Of a stretch of DNA of 64,000 bases, positions 52,700-60,971 are shown piece by piece. The DNA is from JBEEFP01 sp041166085 (lineage in GTDB: Bacteria > Actinomycetota > Acidimicrobiia > Acidimicrobiales > JAFATL01). The stretch lies in NCBI GenBank assembly GCA_041166085.1, contig JBEEFP010000067.1, forward strand, positions 186,001 through 250,000. Reading direction: 5' to 3'. Every line of letters starts with the position of its first letter. The stretch's first letter is position 1. Below the pieces are notes generated by a model. That model did not search any database and had not been told where the DNA came from. It saw only the letters and a program-made list of their open reading frames with translations. The position numbers were made by a program, and so were the translations under genes.

Positions 52700-53510
52700 G
52701 CTCGCCTGGGGACGGCGGTACCTCATGTGCCCGCCCGAGCACTTCGGCGTGCTCTACGAGATCAACCCATGGATGCACCGTGAGGTCCGGGTCGACCGGG
52801 ACCGTGCGCGCGAGCAGTGGGAAGGCCTGGTGGCGTGCCTCGAGCGGGCGGGCGCCGACGTGGAGCGCATGGATCCGCACGTCGACCTTCCCGACCTCGT
52901 CTTCACCGCCAACGCCGGCATCGTCAACGGGCGGACGTTCATTCCCGCCCGCTTCCGCCATCCGGAGCGTCAGGGCGAGACGGCATGGGACATCGCGTGG
53001 TTCACGGAGCGGGGTTACGAGGTGATCGGGCTGCCGGCGGGCGTGTCACACGAAGGCGCCGGCGACGCTCTGCCGTTCGGTGGCGTGCTCGTCTCGGGGT
53101 ACCGGTTCCGATCGGACGCGGCCAGCCACGCCTACCTCTCGCGGTTGACGGGCGCGGCGGTGCGTTCGGTGGAGCTGGCCGACGAACGGCTGTACCACCT
53201 CGACCTCACCTTCTGTCCCCTCGACGACCGGCGCGCCATCCTCGCGCCCACCGGCTGGGACGCCTACGGGCGCCGGGTCATGGAAGCGCTCGTCCCGGAG
53301 CCGCTCGTGCTCGAGGATGACGAGACCCTCGCTTTCTGCGCCAACTCCGTCGTCGTCGGCACCACCGTCGTCATGCCCTCGTGCCCGCCGCGCGTCGGAC
53401 GCCAGCTGGAGGCTTGGGGCTTCGATCCCGTGGTGTGTCCCGTCGACGAGTTCCTGAAGGCCGGCGGTGGCTGCCGCTGCCTCACCCTCGCGTTGGACGT
53501 CTCGTTGTAG
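52692..53510 (+). CDS. Arginine dihydrolase-like / amidinotransferase-superfamily hydrolase (ArgZ N-domain-like)
   Basis: 272 residues of the guanidino-group-modifying (pentein) fold. 'RYLMCPPEHFGVLYEINPWM' lies near the N-terminus, the substrate-binding Asn in 'DLVFTANAGIVNGRTFIPAR' near 70, His in 'LYHLDLTFCPL' near 170, and the nucleophilic Cys in 'GGGCRCLTLAL' near 260. This matches the ArgZ/AgrE N-domain, which releases two ammonia from arginine to give ornithine, more than DDAH or arginine deiminase. TTG 52692 is the start because the conserved RYLMCPP begins just after it. It overlaps the LOR/SDH gene by 8 bp. Confidence 0.8.
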   Translation: MTELAWGRRYLMCPPEHFGVLYEINPWMHREVRVDRDRAREQWEGLVACLERAGADVERMDPHVDLPDLVFTANAGIVNGRTFIPARFRHPERQGETAWDIAWFTERGYEVIGLPAGVSHEGAGDALPFGGVLVSGYRFRSDAASHAYLSRLTGAAVRSVELADERLYHLDLTFCPLDDRRAILAPTGWDAYGRRVMEALVPEPLVLEDDETLAFCANSVVVGTTVVMPSCPPRVGRQLEAWGFDPVVCPVDEFLKAGGGCRCLTLALDVSL

Positions 53511-53532
53511 CGCTCTGATGGTGATCAGGAGG

Positions 53533-54744
53533 TCAGGTGATGCGGCCCAGCGCGGACGGGTAGCGCTTGTGGTCGCCGAACTCGACGAGGCGTCGGACGC
53601 GGTCGACGCCCTCCCACACGTCGACGAAGCGAGTGAACAGCGGGGCGAGCCCCAGCCGCACGATGTCGGGCGCGCGGAAGTCGGGCACCACGCGGGCGCG
53701 CTCCACGAGGGCCTGGCAGATGGGCCACGCGTCTGGGTGGCGGAGGGCGACGTGGGCGCCCCGTCGCTGTGCGTCGCGCGGCGTCACGACGTCGAAGCCG
53801 AGCGGAGCCAACCAGGCGTCGGCCAGCTCGATGGCGAAGGCGGTCAGCGCCGCGCCTTTCGCAGCCAGCGCATCGATGCCGGCCTCCGCGACCAGGGCCA
53901 CCCCCTCGTCGACCGCGTGCATCCCGAGTACGGGCGGCGTCCCGACCTGGAACCGGCGCAGGTCGGAATACGGGTCGTAGACCGGACCCATCGCGAACTG
54001 GTCGCGTTGGCCGAACCAGCCCCAGATGGGCTGGCGCAGCTGTGTCTGCAGCGCGCTGCGCACGTAGAGAAAGGCGGGGGCGCCCGGCCCGGCGTTCAGG
54101 TACTTGTAGGTGCACCCGACCGCGAGGTCCGCACCAGCGGCGTCGAGTTCGATGGGCACGGCCCCGGCCGAGTGCGACAGGTCCCAGAGCACCAGCGCGC
54201 CGACGTCATGCACCGCGTCGCTCGTGGCGCGGACATCGAGGCGCTCGCCGGTGGCATACGAGACGTGTGAGCACACGACGAGGCCGACGGAGCCGTCCAA
54301 CCCGTCGCCCGTGCGCATCTCGAGCCCGCGCGCCGCGCAGATCCCTTCGAGCACGAACCTGTCGGTGGGGAACTCACCGACGTCGATGACCACCGCCGTG
54401 CGACCGGGGCGGGCGTCAAGGGCGGAGACCGCCAGCTTGTAGAGGTTCACCGAGGTCGAGTCGCTGACGAGCGTCTGCCCGGGCGCGGCACCCAGGACGG
54501 CGGCGCCCAGCCGGTCGCCGACGTCGGTGGCGAGATCGACCCACGATGACCACGAAGTCACCAACCCGCGTCCCCACTCCTCGTCCACCGCTCGGAGCAG
54601 CCGGCCCCGCGTCGCGCGTGGCAACCGGCCCAGGGAGTTCCCGTCGAGGTACACGAGATCCTCGTCGTCGATCACGAACCGGTCCCGGAAGCCGGCCAGC
54701 GGGTCCTGCTCGTCGAGACGCGCCGCGTCCGCCCGGGACGTCAC
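53533..54744 (-). CDS. kynU: Kynureninase
   Basis: The 403-residue PLP enzyme cleaves kynurenine to anthranilate and alanine. 'DLVYLDGNSLGRLPRATRGR' near 28, 'SDSTSVNLYKLAVSALDARP' near 92, the PLP lysine in 'GCTYKYLNAGPGAPAFLYV' near 220 and 'QRDQFAMGPVYDP' near 255 agree with kynureninases. The start is GTG 54744, which overlaps the formamidase-like gene by 4 bp, supporting a kynurenine-pathway pair. Confidence 0.9.
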   Translation of the reverse strand: MTSRADAARLDEQDPLAGFRDRFVIDDEDLVYLDGNSLGRLPRATRGRLLRAVDEEWGRGLVTSWSSWVDLATDVGDRLGAAVLGAAPGQTLVSDSTSVNLYKLAVSALDARPGRTAVVIDVGEFPTDRFVLEGICAARGLEMRTGDGLDGSVGLVVCSHVSYATGERLDVRATSDAVHDVGALVLWDLSHSAGAVPIELDAAGADLAVGCTYKYLNAGPGAPAFLYVRSALQTQLRQPIWGWFGQRDQFAMGPVYDPYSDLRRFQVGTPPVLGMHAVDEGVALVAEAGIDALAAKGAALTAFAIELADAWLAPLGFDVVTPRDAQRRGAHVALRHPDAWPICQALVERARVVPDFRAPDIVRLGLAPLFTRFVDVWEGVDRVRRLVEFGDHKRYPSALGRIT

Positions 54745-55520
54745 GCGCCGAGGATGGCCTCAGCCGCCACGTGCCAGGCCTTCGACTGCGTCTCGATGCA
54801 CGACATGTGCCCCTCGTCGGGGATGGTGACGAGCTCGACATCGTCGCCCGCCGCGGCTGCCGCTGCGACGTACTCACGACTGAGGGCGACCGGTACCGCG
54901 CCGTCGTCCTCTCCGTGCACGATCACCTGGGGCACGCCGAGCGGCAGGTGGGCGGCCGGATTGGCGACCGCGTAACGCTCGGGGACCTGCTCGGGCGTGC
55001 CGCCGATGAATCGGGCGACGGCCTGGCCACCAACACCGAGCTCGTGCGCCCTGACCAGATCAGTGACAGGACCCAACCCGACGGCAAGGAGCGGCACGAC
55101 GACGGGCTCCGCACCCGGTGCGCCGGCTGGGAGCTGCGGGCGTGAGGCGGCCCAGATGGCGAGGTGCCCACCAGCCGAGTGCCCGACGGTCGCGACCCGG
55201 GTCGGGTCGAGCCCGTGCTCGTCCGCCAGGGCGGCGACGTGATCGACGGCTGCGGCCACATCGGTGAAGGTGTGGGGCCAGCCCCCGCCCGCCATCATGC
55301 CGGTGCGCCGGTACTCGACGTTCCACGCCGCCCAACCGCGCAGGGCGAGGTCGGCGCTCACCTTCTCCATCAGCTTCAGGTTCCAGATGGCCCGCCAGAA
55401 GCCCCCGTGCAGCACGACGGCCACCGGGTGCGGACCCGCGTCCAACGGCAGGTGCAGGTGTCCCAGCTGGTTGCGATCGCGGCCGTAGCGCACCCGCCGA
55501 ATGCGCCGAGCGGGCGTCAC
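54741..55520 (-). CDS. Alpha/beta-hydrolase, probable kynurenine formamidase
   Basis: 259 residues with the oxyanion-loop motif 'VVLHGGFWRA' near 35, nucleophile elbow 'GHSAGGHLAIWAASRP' near 115, Asp in 'HGEDDGAVPV' near 200 and His in 'DEGHMSC' near 235. HGGxW plus a serine elbow fits eukaryote-type kynurenine formamidases and some esterases. Translational coupling with kynureninase makes N-formylkynurenine hydrolysis likely. A true tryptophan dioxygenase gene is not in the window. Start taken at GTG 55520. Confidence 0.77.
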   Translation of the reverse strand: MTPARRIRRVRYGRDRNQLGHLHLPLDAGPHPVAVVLHGGFWRAIWNLKLMEKVSADLALRGWAAWNVEYRRTGMMAGGGWPHTFTDVAAAVDHVAALADEHGLDPTRVATVGHSAGGHLAIWAASRPQLPAGAPGAEPVVVPLLAVGLGPVTDLVRAHELGVGGQAVARFIGGTPEQVPERYAVANPAAHLPLGVPQVIVHGEDDGAVPVALSREYVAAAAAAGDDVELVTIPDEGHMSCIETQSKAWHVAAEAILGA

Positions 55521-55738
55521 TCCTCGCGGGCTTCGGCCCGTTCCCGATGACGGACGCGGTGCAGGAGGCGCCAGGTCACGATCGCGAACGCGATCGACAC
55601 CGCGGCGATGAGGGTGTGGATGGCCTTGAAGCCGAAGGTGTTCGAGCTGTCGCCCAGAATGTTCTTCGTTGCAACCACGAAGACGAAGGCGGTCCACGCG
55701 CAGAAGGCGCGGATCAGGAGGGCCTCGCGGCGGGTCAC
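55517..55738 (-). CDS. Small two-helix membrane protein
   Basis: 73 residues with two hydrophobic segments ('AFCAWTAFVFVVATKNI', 'AVSIAFAIVTWRLL') and a very basic and acidic C-terminal tail. It overlaps the formamidase-like gene by 4 bp and starts at GTG 55738, so it heads the kynurenine pair's operon. No family is recognised; a role in anchoring or transport is a guess. Confidence 0.65.
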   Translation of the reverse strand: MTRREALLIRAFCAWTAFVFVVATKNILGDSSNTFGFKAIHTLIAAVSIAFAIVTWRLLHRVRHRERAEAREE

Positions 55739-55780
55739 ACGCCGAGGGTAGCCCCGGTCTCGGCCACCTAGGCTGCGGCC

Positions 55781-56992
55781 ATGATCTCCGAGGATGACTT
55801 CCGAGCCGAGGCGCTGGCGTTCCTCGAGGCCAACGCCAAGCGCCGCCAGGTCGAGGTGGCGGGATGGGGCAAGGGCTCCGACCGTGTCGGCGTGCTCGAG
55901 GAGAAGACCCCCGAAGAGGAGCGCAAGGAGGTCGAGGACGCGAAGGCGTGGCGTCAGGCCAAGTTCGACGCCGGATTCGGGTACATCACCGGTCCCGCGC
56001 AGTACGGCGGACGCGAGCTGCCGTCCGCGTACGAGCGCACGTACCAGGGCCTCGAGGCACAGTTCGACACGCCGTCACAGTCGCCGTTCGGGATCGGGCT
56101 CGGGATGGTGGCGCCCACGATCCTCGCCCACGCCACCGATGACGTGAAGGACGCCTACCTCCGCAAGATGTACCGAGGCGACCTCATCGGCTGCCAGCTC
56201 TTCAGCGAGCCGGCCGCCGGCTCCGACCTGGCCGGGCTCCAGACCAGGGCGGTACGAGACGGCGACGAGTGGATCGTCACCGGTCAGAAGGTATGGACGT
56301 CGGGTGCGCAGTACAGCGACATCGGCGAGATCATCTGCCGCACCGACCCCGACGCACCGAAGCACAAGGGCCTCACGGGTTTCGTCGTGAACATGAAGGC
56401 GCCCGGCGTCGAGGTGCGGCCCCTCCGGCAAATGACCGGAGGCGCATCGTTCAACGAGGTGTTCTTCACCGAGGTGCGGGTGCCCGACAACCATCGCCTC
56501 GGCGACGTGAACCAGGGCTGGACCGTCGCCCTCACCACCCTGATGAACGAGCGGGCGTCCATCGGCGGGGGCGGTGCCGGGGTCGGCACCATGTCCACCA
56601 GCCGGCTCGGGGAGATGCTGAAGCACTTCGGCAAGGACAAGGACCCGGTGCTGCGTCAGCAGTTGGCCGACATCTACATCAACGGCCAAGTGGCGCGGTT
56701 CACGAATCTGCGGGCCATGGAGAAGATCAAGGCCGGGCAGCTGCCCGGCCCGGAGATGTCCATCGGCAAGCTGACCCTCACGCAGAACATGCAGCGGGTG
56801 CAGAAGTTCGTGGGTGACGTGCTGGGCCCCCGCCTCGTCGCCGACAGCGGCGAGTGGGGCACGTTCGCGTGGACCGAGTTCGTGCTCGGCGTCCCCGGCA
56901 TGCGGGTGGCGGGCGGCACCGACGAGGTCATGCGCAACATCGTCGGTGAGCGCGTGCTCGGCCTCCCGAAGGAACCCGGCCTCAGCAAGTAA
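55781..56992 (+). CDS. Acyl-CoA dehydrogenase
   Basis: A flavin-dependent acyl-CoA dehydrogenase of 403 residues with 'QLFSEPAAGSDLAGLQTRAV' near 145, 'VTGQKVWTSGAQYSDIGEII' near 168, 'MTGGASFNEVFFTEVRVPDN' near 220 and 'GGTDEVMRNIVGERVLGLPK' near 378. It resembles the enzyme at 23006-24256 but is a distinct paralogue. It stands alone, ending 16 bp before a palindromic repeat that faces RNase HII. Confidence 0.88.
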   Translation: MISEDDFRAEALAFLEANAKRRQVEVAGWGKGSDRVGVLEEKTPEEERKEVEDAKAWRQAKFDAGFGYITGPAQYGGRELPSAYERTYQGLEAQFDTPSQSPFGIGLGMVAPTILAHATDDVKDAYLRKMYRGDLIGCQLFSEPAAGSDLAGLQTRAVRDGDEWIVTGQKVWTSGAQYSDIGEIICRTDPDAPKHKGLTGFVVNMKAPGVEVRPLRQMTGGASFNEVFFTEVRVPDNHRLGDVNQGWTVALTTLMNERASIGGGGAGVGTMSTSRLGEMLKHFGKDKDPVLRQQLADIYINGQVARFTNLRAMEKIKAGQLPGPEMSIGKLTLTQNMQRVQKFVGDVLGPRLVADSGEWGTFAWTEFVLGVPGMRVAGGTDEVMRNIVGERVLGLPKEPGLSK

Positions 56993-57008
56993 CTGCGCTC
57001 GCCTTCTT

Positions 57009-57059
57009 CGTTCTTGGCAAGCAAACGGTCACCCAACGACCATTCGCTTGCCAAGGACG
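57009..57059. repeat. Dispersed palindrome, family copy 3 (between convergent genes)
   Basis: Arms CGTTCTTGGCAAGCAAACGG-TC and GACCATTCGCTTGCCAAGGACG pair with three mismatches across a 7-nt loop. The core is shared with copies at 6398-6450 and 43271-43321. Here it lies in the gap between acyl-CoA dehydrogenase and RNase HII stops, where it could act as a bidirectional terminator. Confidence 0.82.
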
Positions 57060-57062
57060 GAC

Positions 57063-57728
57063 TCAGAACGGCAGCGCGGTCTGCACGGGCTCGGGCGGCT
57101 TGGGCATGCTCCACGGCAGGTGGTCCATGAAGACCCACGTGCGACGGTGGATCGACGTCGGGCCCCACGCCTTCAGCGCCATCTTGTGGCGCGGGCACGG
57201 GTAGCCCTTGTTGAGGTCGAAGTCGTACCCGGGGAAGTGCGGTGCCTCCTCGCGCATCATGCGGTCCCGCGTGACCTTGGCCAGCACCGACGCGGCGGCG
57301 ATGGACAGGCACCGCGCGTCGCCCTTGATGAGCCGTTGCGTGTTGCCGGTGCCGACGAAGTCCCAGTTGCCGTCGATCAGGACCTTGTCGGGCGTCAGGC
57401 CGAGCCCGGCGATGGCCCGCTTCGCGGCCACCTTCTGCGCCAGCGACATGCCCATCGTGTCGCACTCGACCTGCGAGGCGTGGCCGACGCACCAGGCCAC
57501 GCACCACGACGCCACCCGGTCGAAGAGCTGCTCGCGCTGCTTCTCGCTGAGCATCTTGGAGTCGCGCACCTTGTAGACGCGCTTGTCCTGTGGCAGCACT
57601 GCGGCGCCGACGCTGATCGGTCCGGCCCAGGCGCCCCGACCCACCTCGTCCACGCCGACCACCACCTCGTGGCCCGCGGCCCACAGCTCGCGCTCCACGC
57701 GTAGCGAGGGGACGACCTGCCGGGCCAT
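57063..57728 (-). CDS. rnhB: Ribonuclease HII
   Basis: The 221-residue enzyme removes RNA from RNA-DNA hybrids and misincorporated ribonucleotides. Its active-site acidic residues lie in 'VVGVDEVGRGAWAGPISVGA' near 24 and 'DKVLIDGNWDFVG' near 115. 'CLSIAAASVLAKVTRDRMM' near 145 and 'FDLNKGYPCPRHKMALKAWG' near 180 are also typical of RNase HII. ATG 57728. It is divergent from nothing close; the selD gene lies 51 bp upstream on the same strand. Confidence 0.93.
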   Translation of the reverse strand: MARQVVPSLRVERELWAAGHEVVVGVDEVGRGAWAGPISVGAAVLPQDKRVYKVRDSKMLSEKQREQLFDRVASWCVAWCVGHASQVECDTMGMSLAQKVAAKRAIAGLGLTPDKVLIDGNWDFVGTGNTQRLIKGDARCLSIAAASVLAKVTRDRMMREEAPHFPGYDFDLNKGYPCPRHKMALKAWGPTSIHRRTWVFMDHLPWSMPKPPEPVQTALPF

Positions 57729-57779
57729 TGCTCCGAAGGTTAGTGACCGGGGGAAATCGCAGGTCGGAGGGTCGGACGA

Positions 57780-58790
57780 CTAACCCAGCTGCACGCTCGC
57801 GTCACCGGACTCGACCCCGCCGATGACGACGAACCCTGCGGCGATCAGCACACCCACCGACGCCGGCGACACTGCCGCCAGCAGGCCGCCCGAGGTCTGC
57901 GGGTCGTACGCGAGCGCCTCCAACCCGTCCGACACCGACGGGTCCATCACCACCCGACCCTCGAGGTGGGCGCGGTTGCGGACGTCGCCGCCCGTGCGCA
58001 CGCCGGCGTCGGCCGCAGCCAATGCTCCCTCATAGAACGGCAGCGAGGCGGCGTCGATGCACAGGCGGACGGCCGACCGCTCGGCCATCTCCCACGCGTG
58101 CCCGCACAACCCGAAGCCGGTCACGTCGGTGACGGCCGAAGCTGCAACCTCCAGCCCACTCAACGCCTCGGCCGCGGCCCGGTTCAGCATCCGCATACGG
58201 GCGATGGCGGCGGTCTTGTCCTCGTCGGTCCCGCCCGCCAGCACGATGCCCGTCCCCAGCGGCTTGGACAGCACGAGCACGTCGCCGGGCCGCGCCCCCG
58301 CCTTCGTCCAGACGCGGTCGGGGTGCACCAGCCCCTGCACGGCGAGGCCGAAGATGGGTTCCTCCGATCGGATGGTGTGACCGCCGGCGACGGTGCCGCC
58401 CGCTTCGGCCACCACCGCCGCGGCCGCAGACAGGATGGCGGCCACCGCCTCGGTGGGCATGCGCTCGGGGAAGGCGGACACGTTGAGGGCCAGCACCACG
58501 CGGCCGCCCATGGCAAAGACGTCGCTGCACGCATTGGCGGCGGCGATGGCCCCGAAGTCCGCCGGATCGTCCACCAGCGGCGGGAAGAAGTCGGTGGTCG
58601 ACACAAGCGCGAGGTCGTCCGAGAGCCGGTACACCGCCGCGTCGTCGAAGGGAGCGAGCCCGACGAGCAGCTCAGCGGTCGAACCCGTCACCGCCAGGTC
58701 CCGCACCAGCTGGCTCAGCGGCGCCGCGCCCCACTTGGCCGCGCAGCCGCCACAGGACGTCCACTCCGTCAGGCGCACCGTCACGGTCAT
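57780..58790 (-). CDS. selD: Selenide, water dikinase (selenophosphate synthetase)
   Basis: The 336-residue SelD makes selenophosphate from selenide and ATP. The N-terminal 'LTEWTSCGGCAAKWG' has Cys16 and Lys19 at the positions of E. coli Cys17 and Lys20, so it is a cysteine-type enzyme without an in-frame opal codon. 'DDAAVYRLSDDLALVSTTDF' near 48 and 'NACSDVFAMGGRVVLALN' near 88 are typical. No selA, selB or tRNA-Sec is in the window; selenium could be used for selenoproteins, 2-selenouridine or a molybdenum cofactor. ATG 58790 set at the family start. Confidence 0.9.
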   Translation of the reverse strand: MTVTVRLTEWTSCGGCAAKWGAAPLSQLVRDLAVTGSTAELLVGLAPFDDAAVYRLSDDLALVSTTDFFPPLVDDPADFGAIAAANACSDVFAMGGRVVLALNVSAFPERMPTEAVAAILSAAAAVVAEAGGTVAGGHTIRSEEPIFGLAVQGLVHPDRVWTKAGARPGDVLVLSKPLGTGIVLAGGTDEDKTAAIARMRMLNRAAAEALSGLEVAASAVTDVTGFGLCGHAWEMAERSAVRLCIDAASLPFYEGALAAADAGVRTGGDVRNRAHLEGRVVMDPSVSDGLEALAYDPQTSGGLLAAVSPASVGVLIAAGFVVIGGVESGDASVQLG

Positions 58791-58832
58791 GAACCGAAGG
58801 CTAAGCGGGAACCGCCTCGATAAGTTTGGGGC

Positions 58833-59966
58833 GTGCCGGTGCCCCTGCCGTCGGACTCGGACGTCGTCGTGACCCAGCCCGACTACGACGAGACGGTCTT
58901 CATCTCCCAGGGCCTGCTGGCGGCCATGGCGCCACCGGAGGGGCCCACGCCGCTGCAGCGCACCCTCGTCGAGGCGACAGCCGAATCCATGACGGGCCAC
59001 ACCATCGACATGTCGTCGTGCAGGCCCATCGACGCGGCCACCTTCGCCGAAGGCATGGCCAGGCGGGACGAGCGCTTCCGCACCCGACTCGTCCACCTGA
59101 TGCTGATGGGCGAGCTGACGCTCGTACCGCTTCCCGTCGAGACGTGTGACCGGGTGACCAGTTTCGCCCGCGAGCTGGCCGTCGACGACGAGATGCTCGC
59201 CGTCGCGCGCGGCTTCGCCCAGGGCAGCCTCGGCCTCGCCCTCATCGACTTCGAGCGCAACGGCTACACCGCAGCCTGGGACCCCAGCGACACAGACCAC
59301 CTGCACACGTCCGGCGCGCTGGACTCGGCGTGGGAGTTCGCCGTCGACGACGACGACCTCGTGCTGCGGTGGTGCGACCTCATCAACTGCGAACCGGGCA
59401 CGCTCGGCAGGGCCGTCTTCGACTTCTACCGGGCGCGCGGCTTCTTGTTCCCCGGACGACCCGACAGCGCCCCGCCCCTCCTGGCACAGCACGACTGGGT
59501 GCACGTGCTCGCGGACTACGGGACGACAGTGGAGTCCGAGATCGAGGTCTTCACCTTCATCGCCCGCGCCAACAGCGATCCGCGCGCCTTCTCGCTCATG
59601 GCGATGGTGATCAGTCTCTTCGAGACCGGTCACCTCCAGAGTGGTGCCGGTCTGTTCCAGTACGACCCCGGCCACCTGTCGCGCCCTGGCATGGCGAATC
59701 GGCTCGCGGATGCGATGCGGCGGGGCGCCCAGACGCTCGACGGACCCGACTTCCTGCGGGTCGACTGGTTCGAGCTGGCCGACCGGCCCGTCGACGAGGT
59801 GCGCCGCCGTTTCGGCGTCACGCCCAAGTCCGCTCGCGCCGTCCAGGCCGGTGCCGTCGGACCGTTCGACCCGGGTGGCATCTCGCCGTTCCAGTTGGAG
59901 ATGGGCAGGGCGATGGCCACGGGCGAGGAGCGTCCCTACGACGGCTTCGGCGCCGCGCCCGCGTGA
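58833..59966 (+). CDS. Protein of unknown function with COQ4-like HDxxHx11E motif
   Basis: 377 residues. The first 120 are helical and TerB-like in character ('LLAAMAPPEGPTPLQRTL', 'RTRLVHLMLMGELTLVPLPV'). In the second half 'HDWVHVLADYGTTVESE' near 224-240 reproduces the HDxxH-x11-E zinc motif of COQ4-type proteins involved in quinone biosynthesis. No signal or membrane helix is seen. It is divergent from selD by 42 bp. Function unknown; a metal-binding COQ4-related role is inferred from the motif alone. Confidence 0.7.
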   Translation: MPVPLPSDSDVVVTQPDYDETVFISQGLLAAMAPPEGPTPLQRTLVEATAESMTGHTIDMSSCRPIDAATFAEGMARRDERFRTRLVHLMLMGELTLVPLPVETCDRVTSFARELAVDDEMLAVARGFAQGSLGLALIDFERNGYTAAWDPSDTDHLHTSGALDSAWEFAVDDDDLVLRWCDLINCEPGTLGRAVFDFYRARGFLFPGRPDSAPPLLAQHDWVHVLADYGTTVESEIEVFTFIARANSDPRAFSLMAMVISLFETGHLQSGAGLFQYDPGHLSRPGMANRLADAMRRGAQTLDGPDFLRVDWFELADRPVDEVRRRFGVTPKSARAVQAGAVGPFDPGGISPFQLEMGRAMATGEERPYDGFGAAPA

Positions 59967-59990
59967 TCGCGAGCGGTTACTGTCCGCTCG

Positions 59991-60218
59991 ATGGCAGAAG
60001 CCAGTGACGCCCAAGCAGTCGAGCGTCTCGAGCCGGGGACCAAGGTCGAGGTGCGGCGGCGCTTCGACCATCACTGGTCACGCGGGTTCGAGGTCGCAGA
60101 AGCCGTCGACGACGGCTACCGGCTGAAGCGGCTGTCGGACGCAAGCGTGTTGCCCGTCACGTTCACCGACGAGGAAGTCCGTCCCGAGAAGAAGAAGGCC
60201 GGGATGTGGTGGTATTGA
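59991..60218 (+). CDS. Small conserved basic protein, SH3/Tudor-like
   Basis: 75 residues, beginning 'MAEASDAQAVERLEPGTKVE'. Phrases 'GTKVEVRRRFDHHWSRGFEV' and 'YRLKRLSDASVLPVTFTDEE' give a short beta-barrel pattern like Tudor or SH3 domains, and the C-terminus is basic ending KKKAGMWWY. It follows the COQ4-motif protein by 24 bp. Function unknown. Confidence 0.7.
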   Translation: MAEASDAQAVERLEPGTKVEVRRRFDHHWSRGFEVAEAVDDGYRLKRLSDASVLPVTFTDEEVRPEKKKAGMWWY

Positions 60219-60233
60219 GCTGACCCGCCCGGG

Positions 60234-60521
60234 TCAGGCGCCGAGCGTCGCGATGAACTCGTCGATGGGGATGGCGGTGAGGGTCAGACTCTTGAGGGTC
60301 CCGCGCGCGCTGAGGGTCATCGCCACCTTGGCCATGGCCCTCTCATCGGGTGCCTCGAGGATGTTGCAGAAGTCGTACGGGCCGAGCAGCGCGTACTGCT
60401 GCAGCACCTTGACGCCCATCGACTCCACCTCGTCGTTGACGGCCTTGATGCGCTCGGGATTCTCGCGGACCGTCGCCGCGCCTTCCGGGCCGAGGGTGGA
60501 CAGCATGATGAACGTCGCCAT
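60234..60521 (-). CDS. GYD-domain protein
   Basis: The 95-residue GYD family protein shows 'MATFIMLSTLGPEGAATVRE' at the N-terminus and 'GVKVLQQYALLGPYDFCNIL' near 36, where the family name motif (G-Y/P-YD) sits. These small ferredoxin-like-fold proteins are often found near redox or signalling genes; function is unknown. It converges on the small basic gene. Confidence 0.83.
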   Translation of the reverse strand: MATFIMLSTLGPEGAATVRENPERIKAVNDEVESMGVKVLQQYALLGPYDFCNILEAPDERAMAKVAMTLSARGTLKSLTLTAIPIDEFIATLGA

Positions 60522-60563
60522 TACCTTCGCCCTGCCCGAGCTGTGTTCTCCATGGACGGGACG

Positions 60564-60971
60564 CTAACGCAGCTTGGCGATCTGCTCTCGCTCGCTGTCG
60601 TCGACCTCAGTGGAGAGGAAGGCCTCGACGATCTCGCGGGCGACCTCCGGCGAGGTCAGGCGCAGGCCGATGGCAAGGACATTGGCGTCGTTCCACCGCC
60701 GAGCTCCGCGCGCCGTCTCCGCGTCGGTGCACAGGGCGGCTCGGACGCCGGTGACCTTGTTGGCGGCGATCGACACCCCCGTGCCCGTCCAGCAGCACAC
60801 GACGCCCCGCTCGGCATCGCCCGCCGCGACCACCTCGCCCACCCGCCTGCCGACATCGGGCCACGGGTCGCCGTCGGCCAGCACCTGCACCTCCACCCCA
60901 CGCTCCTCGAGGGCAGCGACGACGATCTCGGTCAGCGAGGTGTGCTCGTCGGTGCCGAACGCGACCTTCAT
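60564..60971 (-). CDS. RpiB/LacA/LacB-family sugar-phosphate isomerase
   Basis: The 135-residue protein has the RpiB fold: N-terminal 'MKVAFGTDEHTSLTEIVVAA', active-site loop 'GVVCCWTGTGVSIAANKVTG' with the catalytic Cys near 58, and 'RWNDANVLAIGLRLTSPEVA' near 90. It differs from canonical RpiB (GSDHAGF becomes GTDEHTS), so the substrate may not be ribose 5-phosphate. It overlaps the C69 peptidase gene by 4 bp, giving a two-gene operon. Confidence 0.83.
   Translation of the reverse strand: MKVAFGTDEHTSLTEIVVAALEERGVEVQVLADGDPWPDVGRRVGEVVAAGDAERGVVCCWTGTGVSIAANKVTGVRAALCTDAETARGARRWNDANVLAIGLRLTSPEVAREIVEAFLSTEVDDSEREQIAKLR

Noticed and set aside
58730..58790. Selenocysteine codon at the SelD active site
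   Set aside because: The active-site position is encoded by an ordinary cysteine codon (Cys16); no in-frame TGA is present.
57780..60074. SelD extended upstream to a 764-residue fusion
   Set aside because: The extra N-terminal part is antisense to the COQ4-motif gene and unrelated to SelD. The normal SelD start is at 58790.
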